Positions 1-8,488 of a DNA stretch of 64,000 nt are shown one piece after another (position 1 is the stretch's first letter; every line of letters begins with the position of its first letter). The stretch is taken from contig CAUYUJ010003949.1 of the NCBI GenBank assembly GCA_963575745.1, positions 1 through 64,000 on the forward strand. Direction: 5' to 3'. Under the pieces are notes generated by a model that saw only the letters and a list, made by a program, of their open reading frames with translations, had not been told where the DNA came from and ran no database searches. The translations under genes were made by a program, and so were the position numbers. The DNA is from Prorocentrum cordatum. Taxonomy: Eukaryota > Sar > Dinophyceae > Prorocentrales > Prorocentraceae.

Positions 1-109
1 CGCTCGCCCGCGCCCGCCCCCGCTCGCCCGCGCTCGACCGCGCAACCATCAACGCTGCAGGGTGCAGCGATAGGCGAAAGGGCGTCGCCTCCCGCCTCCC
101 TCCTCCCCC

Positions 110-812
110 GAGGAGCGAGGAGCGAGGAGGGAGGGGGGAGGATGAGGAGAGGAGGAGGAGGGAGGAGGAGGAGGATGGAGGATGAGGAGGGAGGAGGAGG
201 ATGGAGGAGGAGGAGCAAGGAGGAGAAGGAGAGCCGAGAGCCCCCGAGCCCCCGAGAGGTCGCCGTGATCGTGATGTCACCTCCTCCTCCTCCTCCCCCC
301 TCCTCCCTCCTCCTTCTCCTCCTCCTCTCCTCCTCCCTCCTCCCTCCTCCCTCCTCCCCCTCCCCCTCCCTCCTCCTCCCTCCTCCTCCCTCCTCCCTCC
401 TCCCTCCTCCCTCCTCCCTCCTCATCCCTCATCCTCCTCCCTCCGCCCCTCGCCTCCCGCTCCTCCTCCTCCCCCCTCCTCCTGCTGCCGCTTTCTCCTC
501 CTTTTCTCCCCCCCTCCCCCCTCCCCCCCCTCACCCTCCCCCCCCCTCCCCCCCCCCCCTTCCCTTCCCCATCACCCCTCCCCTCCCTCCTCCCTCCCCC
601 TCACCCTTCCCCACCCCCCTCCACCCCTCCCCCCCCCCTCCCCCTCCTCCTCCTCCCTCCCCTCCCCCATCCCCCCTCTCCTCGCCCTCTTCCTCATTCA
701 TCCTCCCTTTCCCTCCTTCCTCCCTCCCCTCCTCCCCCCTCCTCGCTCCTCGCTCCTCGCTCCTCTCCTCATCCTCCTCTCCTCCTCCCCTCCTCCCTCC
801 TCCTTTTTTTCG
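110..812. repeat. Polypurine then polypyrimidine tract
   Basis: About 130 bases of GAG/GGA-rich sequence are followed by more than 500 bases of CCT/CCCTCC-rich sequence. The purine tract is roughly complementary to the pyrimidine tract, so the region could fold back or form triplex DNA. Open frames across it encode only Pro/Ser/Leu or Arg/Gly/Glu runs and are not taken as genes. Confidence 0.9.
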
Positions 813-819
813 CTTCGCA

Positions 820-905
820 CCCTCGGCTCGGCTCCGATTCGATTCCGATCGGACTCCGAGTCGACTTCGATCCGATTCGGCTCCGATCGGACTCCGATTC
901 CGTGG
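820..905. repeat. Imperfect tandem CCGATTCGGCT-type repeat
   Basis: Short units of the type TCCGATCGGACTCCGA recur about five times. No gene is seen here. Confidence 0.7.
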
Positions 906-989
906 TTAAGCTGACTGCGAAAGCCTCGTGGGCCACGAGGCTGCAGAAAGCAGCTTAGGAGAGGAATTAGTGAAGACCGCGGGTTTTAA

Positions 990-2397
990 CATGCCCAGCG
1001 GAGTGGGGGTGCACGCGGGTCGCGTCGGGACCTCGCGGCCCCCTGCGGGGGGAGCTGCCCACTTGCGCAATTGTCGGCACTTTCGTGGGCTCCTGAGAGG
1101 CCCAGCGGAGCGGGGGTGACACGCAGATCGCGTCGGGACCTCGCAGCTCCCTGCGGGGGGAGCTGCCAACTGCGCTATTGTCGGCACTTTCGTGGGCTCC
1201 TGGGAGGCCCAGCGGAGTGGGGGGACACGCAGATCGCGTCGAGACCTCGCGCCCCCCTGCAGGGGGGAGCTGCCAACTGCGCAACTGTCGGCACTTTCGT
1301 GGGTTCCTGGGAGGCCCAGCGGAGTGGGGGGACACGCAGATCGCGTCGAGACCTCGCGGCCCCCTGCGGGGGGAGCTGCCAACTGCGCAACTGTCGGCAT
1401 TTTCTTGGGCTCTTGAGAGGCCCAGCGGAGTGGGGGTGACACGCGGATCGCGCCGAGACCTCGCGGCACCCTGCGGGTGGAGCTACGATCTTGCGCAACT
1501 GTCGGCATTTTCGTGGGCTCCTGGGAGACCCAACGGAGTGGGGGAACACGCGGATCGCGCCGAGACCTCGCGGCTCCCTGAGGGGGGAGCTGCCAACTGC
1601 GCAATTGTCGGCATTTTCGTTGGCTCCTGGGAGGCTCAGCGGAGTGGGGGTGGCACGCAGATCGCGTCGGGACCTCGCGGCTCCCTTGCGGGGGAGCTGC
1701 CAACTGCGTAACTGTCGGCATTTTCGTGGGCTCCTGGGAGGCCCAGCGGAGTGGAGGTGACTTGCAGATCGCGTCGGGACCTCGCAGCTCCCTGCGGGGG
1801 AGCTGCCAACTTGCGCAACTGTCGGCACTTTCGTGGGCTCCTGGGAGGCCCAGCGGAGTGGAGGTGACACGCAGATCGCGTCGGGACCTCGCGGCTCCCT
1901 GCGGGGGGAGCTGCCAATTTGCGCAACTGTCGGCACTTTCGTGGGCTCCTGAGAGGCCCAGCGGAGCGGGGGTGACACGCGGATCGCGCCGAGACCTCGC
2001 GGTTCCCTGCGGGGGGAGCTGCGATCTTGCGCAACTGTCTGCACTTTCGTAGGCTCCTGGGAGGCCCAGCGGGGTGGGGGGACACGCAGATCGCGCCGAG
2101 ACCTCGCGGCTCCCTGCGGGGGGGGAGCTGCCAACTGCGCAACCGTCGGCACTTTCGTGGGCTCCTGGGAGGCCCAGCGGAGTGGGGGTGACACGCGGAT
2201 CGCGTGGAGACCTCGCGGCTCCTTGCGGGGGGAGCTGCCCACTTGCGCAATTGTCGGCACTTTCGTAGGCTCCTGGGAGGCCCAGCGGAGTGGGGGTGAC
2301 ACGCAAATCGCGTCGGGACCTCGTGGCTCCCTGCGGGGGGAGCTGCCAACTGCGCAACTGTCGGCACTTTCGTGGGCTCCTGGGAGGCCCAGCGGAG
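990..2397. repeat. 107-bp tandem satellite, about 13 copies
   Basis: The word TCGGCA(C/T)TTTCGTGGGCTCCTG recurs at 1074, 1181, 1288, 1394, 1502, 1608, 1714, 1822, 1930, 2038, 2146, 2254 and 2361, a period of 106-108 bp. Each unit also contains CCCAGCGGAGTGGGGG and a GGGACCTCGCGGC block. The array ends at 2397 in a diverged half-unit. All three minus-strand frames of the unit lack stops, which produces minus-strand open frames of 578 and 638 codons. I regard these as satellite artefacts. Confidence 0.95.
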
Positions 2398-2539
2398 GGG
2401 CCACGCTTTCGGTCCTCGCAATGGTCGTCGCTTTCGTGGGCTTCTTGGACGTCCATTGGATGTTCAGCTTTTTTGAAAACGCCAGTTGATAACGCCACCT
2501 GTTGCCAAAGGGTTGGGTACGTCCCTGGGTTATTTTTTG

Positions 2540-3646
2540 GGGGGCGGGGGCGGGGGCGGGGTGAGACGAAGGCATTGGGGTGGGGCGAAGGCACGGGGAG
2601 GGAGTCAAACGTTCCTGCGTCGGCCATTCGCCCTCTGGCCACTCATCGAGGTCATCTTCGCCCTCGCCGTCAGGGGCACCTAAGAAAAACCAGCAACCAA
2701 CGGGGGAGATTTCTGGAGGCTCGTCCGATGGAACAGGTTCTGGGGGGTCCCCGAACATATCATTATTTACAGTACTCCTACTCTGACGCGACAGAGCCTG
2801 CTTGACCTTGCAGACCTCCTTGGCCTGAGATGCTTTGTATCCAGGCGTTGCTTGCGGAAGCTTACCTGGCAGTGACAACATTCTAGTGACCAGTTGGGGC
2901 CCCGACGAATGAAATCTCACCGCGCTTCCAAGGCGCATCAAAAACTGGTAAAACCTGCTGTGTATACGCCCTGGCCGAACGAATGCAAATGAGGTAGTCA
3001 ATGCGAGGCCCCTGCTGGCCAGAAGCGCGCGCTGTTTCGATCGGGGCATGGGCGACTTGGCCCCCGACGTTTGTTCGTTTGTTTTTCTCATCTATATATA
3101 TATATATATACACATACATGTTACCCAGGGCTTGAGGGGTCATATTGAAATTTCCCGCAACTGCCCATCGCACATGCAGAGATGTTAGCAGTGATCCGGG
3201 GTGGTGGAGGCGGGCTATGTTTGCTCCAGACATGCCAACCGAGGGATGCGCATACATAAAACCACACACGCAAGGGAAGAGCCTCGAACGTGGATGAGAC
3301 TGGGGACGAGACCGCCCCAACACGCGCGCCCCTGCGCACGCGCAGCTCGTCCACTCTCGCTGGCCAGAAGCTGGTGGACCTGAAAATGGCCTCGTGTCAG
3401 CAGCCATTCACCGCCCTCGTTTGCAGCGTGCTGACGGGGCTGGGAAACAACCTTAGCTGATGGACGGGCTCTGTTCGCTAGACGTCTAAAATGGAGCTGG
3501 CTCGATTTTTCACCCCACTTCTTTAGGTTGGCAGCTGGGGCGCGTGTCTCCACGAGTCCGAAGAAATCAAACTTGGGTATGTTATTCTCGATGCATCGCC
3601 AGCACTTGTCTCCCGCTGCAGAGACGCCGGCGAAGAACAACGTATT
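2540..3646 (-). pseudogene. Decayed LINE endonuclease (EEP/APE-like) fragment
   Basis: Read on the minus strand, three overlapping frames together resemble the N-terminal endonuclease of a non-LTR retrotransposon. Near 3640-3400 is a strand with FFGLVETRAP, like the LETH/TETH motif of these nucleases. Near 3150 is VAGNFNMTP, in the place of the GDFNMTP motif. Near 3010-2930 is RIDYLICIRS, like the SxIDYFxVS strand, and then a WKRGE segment and ML(S)LPGKLPQA, like the linker before the reverse transcriptase. The frame changes at about 3400 and 2930, and a TA microsatellite (3094-3112) interrupts the domain. The Asp of the GDFN motif reads Asn here. No reverse transcriptase follows; the 107-bp satellite starts instead. 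The assignment rests on motif order only. Confidence 0.55.
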
Positions 3647-3859
3647 ATAACTAGTGTCTGTGGCGGCACTGCCCCCTTGAGCTTGAACTCGTGGTCGAGC
3701 TGCTGCCGCCTCGAGCGCGCCTGCCTGGCGCGCGCGGGCGCGGCTTCGGCGGCCGATGACGCAAATATTCAACCCGCGGCGTGGCCGGGCGCTGTCGTGG
3801 GCCCCATTGCCTTTCGGTGAGGCCGCGGCGGTGCCCTTGCCCTTGCCGAGCGCCATCTG

Positions 3860-4855
3860 CTGGGCTTCGAACTTGACCTGCGACAGCCTGGCGGCGGTCT
3901 CCTCGATCTGCTTCTTCTCGGCGTCGTCGTGCTCCGAAGCCGACGCCGCTACCTCGGCGGCGGCTGGCGCAGCGGGGGCGGCTGCGGAGGCCCCGTCCGC
4001 GGGCGCCGCAGCTGCGGCCGCCGCGGGGGCCCCGCCGCCCCCCTTGCGTTTTTTCGCCGCGCGCTCCTCGCTTGGCGGCCTCGGACAGCTTAGCCTTGAC
4101 CTCCTCGCCCTTGGCCTGCAACAACTGGCGGAAGGCGACGAGCTCCTCGCGAATATTTTGCATATTGTCCTTTTCGTTCTGCTCCAGATCTAACTCCTCA
4201 GCGTGGTCGAAAACGCCGTGGTCCCAAGAGATCTGGAAGTTCGGAGCGAGTGGGTCGGACTTCTGCTCTGGCTCGGAGGCGGCGGCGGCGACTCCCTCGG
4301 TCTTGGCGAGCAGGGCCGATGCAACCTTATTCACCTCCTCCGCCTGGGCCAGGTTCGCAGCAGCAACCTTCTCCTTCTCTTCCGCGTGCTCCAACGCGGT
4401 CCGTAGCTTCAGGATATTGTTGACGCACCGGGTTTGCTTGTGGTCAGCGTCCTTCCACGCTCCCGCTGCCCTGCGCACCGACGCCGCCGCAGCACTCGAG
4501 TTGCCATCCGCAGGGGGGTGGTCTTCACGTGCTGGATGCGTCTCCGCAGCATCTCCTGGGGCGGCTCGTCGACCGTGGTGACCAGTAGCTGCTGGAGCGA
4601 CTTGGCCTCGTCCACTGCGCCTGATTGGGGGGGGTGGGCGCTGTCCTCGGTCTCTGCGTCCTTGGGACCAGCACGTGGCTTGTAAAGACGAACTTGGCGG
4701 CCGCATTTGGAACATTTGCACCCATTCTGCTGGAGGACGGTGTTCCACTCGAAGCGGCTGCGCGCCTTGCACTGGCTCCAACTGCCCTGGCAATTCTGAG
4801 GATTCTGCGCCTTCGAAGAACTGCCCATTGCTTCGACTCTCTCTTTCGTCGCCAC
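3860..4855 (-). pseudogene. LINE ORF1-like part: zinc ribbon and coiled coil
   Basis: The minus-strand frame from 4855 begins MGSSSKAQNPQNC after a short leader. It holds a zinc-binding pattern of Cys residues (WSQCK, then CKCSKCGRQ) followed by an acidic region. A second frame, about 4463-4060, encodes a Glu/Ala/Lys-rich coiled coil (about 130 residues with LEHAEEKEK and LAQAEEVNK heptads), ending in basic repeats. It lies just upstream of the endonuclease-like fragment on the same strand, the order expected for ORF1 followed by ORF2 of a dinoflagellate LINE. Frames change at least twice, so it is either broken or spliced. No function is claimed beyond nucleic-acid binding by inference. Confidence 0.45.
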
Positions 4856-5227
4856 ACGTAGCGATCCAGACTGGGGCGGACCTCAAGCGCCTCGGGAAGG
4901 CAAATGAGGGGCACGAACAACATGCTTGGGCCGAGGTGGCTTGAGAGAGGGGGGTTAGGGATCAGGAGAGGGAGGAAGAGGAGCAGGCGGAAAAGGACGA
5001 TGAGGACGAGACAGAGGAGCATCATGGCCAGAGGCCTCCTGGCTGCTTCTCGGGGTCTCTTCTGCTGTCTCTCGAGTTTTTTACCTAACAGCGAAGACTG
5101 ATAGGTTTCTAGTGGTGTCAAAAGAGAGCATCATGACTCCTCAGGGGGGTCGGGGCGGGACCCGGGGCGGCTACCGCCGAAGCCGAAATCGCTTGGGACA
5201 TCCTCGCAAAATCGCTCTTGGCGCTCC

Positions 5228-5698
5228 CAGAACTCCATTCCCGGGCCACATTTTAAATGCCCGGAGCCAACTGTAGGCCACTTCGTGCTCTTCGACTTTC
5301 CAGAACTCCATTCCCGGGCCACATTTTGGATGCCCGGAGCCAACTGTAGACCACTTCGTGGTCTTCGAGTTCCCAGAACTCCATTCCCGGGCCACATTTT
5401 AAATGCCCGGAGCCAACTGTAGGCCACTTCGTGCTCTTCGACTTCCCAGAACTCCATTCCCGGGCCACATTTTGGATGCCCGGAGCCAACTGTAGGCCAC
5501 TTCGTGGTCTTCGAGTTCCCAGAACTCCATTCCCGGGCCACATTTTAAATGCCCGGAGCCAACTGTAGGCCACTTCGTGGTCTTCGAGTTCCCAGAACTC
5601 CATTCCTGGGCATAATTTTGAATGCCCTGAGCCAACTGTAGGCCACTTCGTGTTCTTCGAGTTCCCAGAACTCTATTCCCGGGCCACATTTTGAATGC
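5228..5698. repeat. 73-bp tandem satellite, 6.5 copies
   Basis: CAGAACTCCATTCCCGGGCC recurs at 5228, 5301, 5374, 5447, 5520, 5593 and 5666, an exact 73-bp period. Minus-strand frames stay open (MEFWELEDHEVAYSWLR-type peptide) but simply reflect the repeat. Confidence 0.96.
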
Positions 5699-6016
5699 TG
5701 AGGCAGGCTGATGCTGCAGGCTGAGGCTGAGGCAGGCTGAGGCTGAGGCCGAGGCTGAAGGCAGACTGAGGCTGAGGCTGAAGCAGGCTGAGGCTGAGGC
5801 TGAGGCAGGCTGAGGCTGAGGCTGAGGCAGGCTGATGCTGAGGCAGGCTGAGGCTGAGGCTGAGGCTGATGCAGGCTAAGGCTGAGGCAGCCTGAGGCTG
5901 ACGCCGAGGGTGAAGGCAGACTGAGGCTGAGGCTGAAGCAGGCTGAGGCTGAGGCTGAGGCAGGCTGAGGCTGAGGCAGGCTGAGGCTGAGGCTGAGGCA
6001 GGCTGAGGCTGAGGCT
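5699..6016. repeat. (GGCTGA)n hexamer array
   Basis: Degenerate GGCTGAGGCTGAGGCA units run for about 320 bp and start directly at the end of the 73-bp satellite. No gene is seen. Confidence 0.95.
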
Positions 6017-6184
6017 GTGACTGTGACTGCCGTTGCCACTGCGACTGGCATCGCGAATGCGACTACGACTGCGAGAACAGCAGAATTTTACAACTGGATT
6101 ATCATCTGAATATTAAGGGGAATGCTTCCAGATATGCTCCTACACATCGCTGTTAGGTTGCTTTGCCGGGATAATTTGGTTTGT

Positions 6185-6345
6185 TTGAATTTTCTTTGGG
6201 CGTCTCGGGAGCCTCCAGGGGCCTCTTGGAGCGTCTTGGGTGCCTCGGGGGAGCCTCGTGGGGCCTCTTGGGGCCTCGTGGGGGTTTCTTGGGAGCGTCT
6301 TATCTTGGGGACTTGTTGGGCCACCTTGGAGCCATCATTGAGGCG
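6185..6345. repeat. CTTGGGG-type dispersed repeat
   Basis: Runs of GCCTCTTGGGGCC and GCGTCTTGGG. The same low-complexity family recurs at 7780, 24568, 26385, 27705 (inverted), 29825, 30040 and 63095. Confidence 0.8.
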
Positions 6346-6611
6346 CTCGATCATTGAAGGGAACGTAAAACCATTCCCCTTTTCGTGAGGCCGAAATGCA
6401 CCCAACGCCCCAATGAATCAAACAAGTGTGCCATTTCGCCGAAGTCATCTTGGACGCGACAATCGGTCGTGGTGCGCCCCGTTCAGACCCAGGGGGAGGT
6501 GGTAGGGGGAGGGGTCAAGACGCTCACGTCTCGCTCACTCCCACCCGCCCTCCCGACACATACGTAGCACCCGAGCCGCAGCATATGCAGCATTGGTCTT
6601 TGGATGGCCAG

Positions 6612-6916
6612 CTACTGCATGGCCGCCGCCGCCGCCGCCTCCGCCGCCGCCGCCGCCGCCCGCCGCCGCCGCTGTCCGCCGTTGCCGCCGCCGCCGCGCT
6701 GCCCGCCGCCGCCGCCGCCGCCGCCCCGCTGCCCAATGCCCGCAGCCGCAGCCGCTGCCGCCGCAGTCGCTGCCCCGACGCTGCCGCCGCCGCCGCCGCC
6801 GCCGCCGCCGACGCCGACGCCGCCGCCGCCGCCGCCGCTCCCGCCGCCGCCCCCGCCGCCGCCACCGCCGCAGCCGCCGCAGCCGCTGCCCCCGCCGCAG
6901 CCGCCGCAGCCGCCGT
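6612..6916. repeat. (GCC)n microsatellite
   Basis: About 300 bp of CCGCCG repeats with occasional interruptions. The Ala-, Pro- and Arg-rich open frames in this interval are consequences of the repeat. Confidence 0.97.
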
Positions 6917-6919
6917 ACT

Positions 6920-7140
6920 CTGTTTTTAGACAGGGATGGTGGGGGGAGGCCCCATCGGGTTCGCTGCATGCTCCGAATTTAGAGGCAGTGTGTGTTTGTA
7001 TTGTTTGTTACAAAGGATGGTGGGGGCAGATTGTGTTTTGCATTGTTTTTTCAAAGGGATGATGGGGGGCCCTCGTGGACCTGGGTTGGCTCCCGGTCGC
7101 CTGGGGGAGGGGGTGCATATTAATAGGGAACAGTGATCCA
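6920..7140 (+). repeat. GACAGGGATGGTGGGGGG dispersed repeat, three partial copies
   Basis: TTTTTAGACAGGGATGG at 6921, ACAAAGGATGGTGGGGGC near 7010 and TTTTTTCAAAGGGATGATGG near 7045 are relatives of one dispersed sequence. Further relatives lie near 7590 and 24940 (inverted), 25025 and 26125. The copy at 7050-7130 also shares the GGGGGAGGGGGTG(C/T)ATAT tail seen at 26205. Confidence 0.65.
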
Positions 7141-7261
7141 GCTACCTGCCCGCCCGCAATCCGTCTAGCTCGCTCCCACCCGCCCTCCCAACGCATAAGT
7201 GACACACGAGCTTGAGCATGCTCAGCGGTCGTCTTTGGATGGGCAACTTTTGGGAACCAAA

Positions 7262-7485
7262 GCCGACCCCAGGTGCGCGACGCTTGGGCGAGGTGCGCCA
7301 CGCGTGCCAGGGGCGCCACGCGCGCCAGGCACCCCTTGGGGCCCGAGCGTGCCAGGCGCGCCGGGTGCGCCAAATGCTCCGCGGGCTCCGGGTGCGCCAG
7401 GTGCGCCGCGCACTCCAGCCGCGCCAGGTGCGCCATGTTCGGGGCACGTTCAGAGTGCGTCAGGTGCGCCTGCGCACGTGACGGC
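7262..7485. repeat. GGTGCGCCA short tandem repeat
   Basis: Degenerate 9- to 15-bp units (GGTGCGCCAGGTGCGCC) run for about 220 bp. They give collagen-like Gly-Ala-Pro open frames, which are not taken as genes. Confidence 0.85.
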
Positions 7486-7779
7486 ACGCATCGGGAAACA
7501 TGCCGGCCCCCGCCATCCTTGCCGAAAACCAGTGGCCATCATTGTGTCTGGGTGGCCTGCGCGCAGCAGGCCACGCGCCACCACCCCCGCCGTCCCTGTC
7601 AAATCCATTTGACAGTGATCGCGGGATGGCCGCGCATGATCCAGATTTTTTGGCTTACGCCGCACTTCCGACCCCTTGGGAGAGGGTCGTTGTTGCTGCT
7701 TCTAGGTGCTGCGTGACTAACGCTTGTATTTATGTATAGTGGCCTTCGGCCCATCCCACCAGTGTTCGTGGGTTGTGGT

Positions 7780-8197
7780 TCGGGGGCCTCTTGGATGTGC
7801 GTTGGGATCTCGTGAGAAATATCTCGGAGGCCTGCCCGAGGCAGTTTGGAGGCCTCTGGGGGGCTGTTTTGAGGGCCTCTTGGGGGCTGTGTTGGGGCCT
7901 TTTGGGGGTCTCTTGGTGGCCCCTTGGGGGCCTCTCGGGGCCTCCCGGGACCTCTTGGGGCGGAAGGCTGGAATTTTCGGTTCGTGGTTATTTTCTTGGG
8001 CCCCTCTTGGGGCCCTCTTGGGCTGTCTTGAGGTCCTCCTGGGCGGTCTTGGGGCCCTCTTTGGGCCTTTTTGGGGGCCTCTTAGGCCATCTTGGGGCGG
8101 TTTGGGGGACCTCGTGGGCTGTTTTCGAGTGTCAGAAGCTCGAAAAGGCGAAAAAACCAAACATGTTCAAAACGAATATATGAAAATCAACGATGTT
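7780..8197 (+). repeat. CTTGGGG-type dispersed repeat with conserved core
   Basis: About 330 bp of CCTCTTGGGGG-type units lead into a non-repetitive core at about 8125-8197 (GTCAGAAGCTCGAAAAGGCG, then AT-rich sequence). Related cores lie near 29985-30060 and 30300-30380, and inverted near 28310 and 27930. The LTR retrotransposon is inserted at the end of this core. Confidence 0.75.
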
Positions 8198-8202
8198 GGC
8201 CT
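8198..8202. mobile_element. Target-site duplication GGCCT, left
   Basis: GGCCT directly precedes the 5' LTR, and the same five bases directly follow the 3' LTR at 24563-24567. A 5-bp duplication is normal for copia-class integrases. Confidence 0.92.
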
Positions 8203-8488
8203 ACTTTAAACGGAGAAGGTTAAAGGCGAGATGTATATCGAGCATGCACCGCTGCCGTGCCTGGCTCAAGCCGGGCCCGGCGAAAATATATGATTGTGCC
8301 TCACCGAGGCGCACTATCTGTATCTGAGATCGGAAAATACCTTTTCCATTGACGATGCCCATCCTATCCTTTACTCCAGATCCCATGCTTCGTCTCGCTC
8401 TCTTGCTCATGCGATATGAGCCAAAGCCTGGGATATGGGAGCGCCTAAGGCGGACCACATACCTAAGCTTACCAGTACGATTTCGACT
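8203..8488 (+). repeat. 5' LTR, 286 bp
   Basis: It aligns without gaps to 24277-24562 with one difference (G at 8230, T at 24304). It starts ACTTTAAACGG and ends TTTCGACT, so it lacks the usual TG...CA ends; the boundaries are fixed by the flanking GGCCT duplication and the adjoining primer-binding site. It contains the palindrome GCCGGGCCCGGC and TGGCTCAAG at 8262-8270. The Gag frame opens inside it at 8349. Confidence 0.95.
8255..8270 (+). promoter_or_regulatory. Spliced-leader-like motif in LTR
   Basis: CCGTGCCTGGCTCAAG ends in TGGCTCAAG, identical to the last nine bases of the dinoflagellate spliced leader. The preceding CCGT and GCC also fit the leader if two short deletions are allowed. 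The same motif is in the 3' LTR at 24329-24344. It could be a relic of a trans-spliced transcript that was copied back. A nine-base match alone could be chance. Confidence 0.35.

Noticed and set aside
906-3091. Minus-strand open frames of 578 and 638 codons
   Set aside because: They run through the 107-bp satellite; only the part beyond 2540 reads as LINE-derived protein.
6426-7062. Ala/Pro/Arg-rich open frames on both strands
   Set aside because: Translations of a GCC microsatellite in every frame.
7199-7612. Collagen-like Gly-Ala-Pro frame
   Set aside because: Translation of GGTGCGCCA repeats; the opposite strand is equally open.
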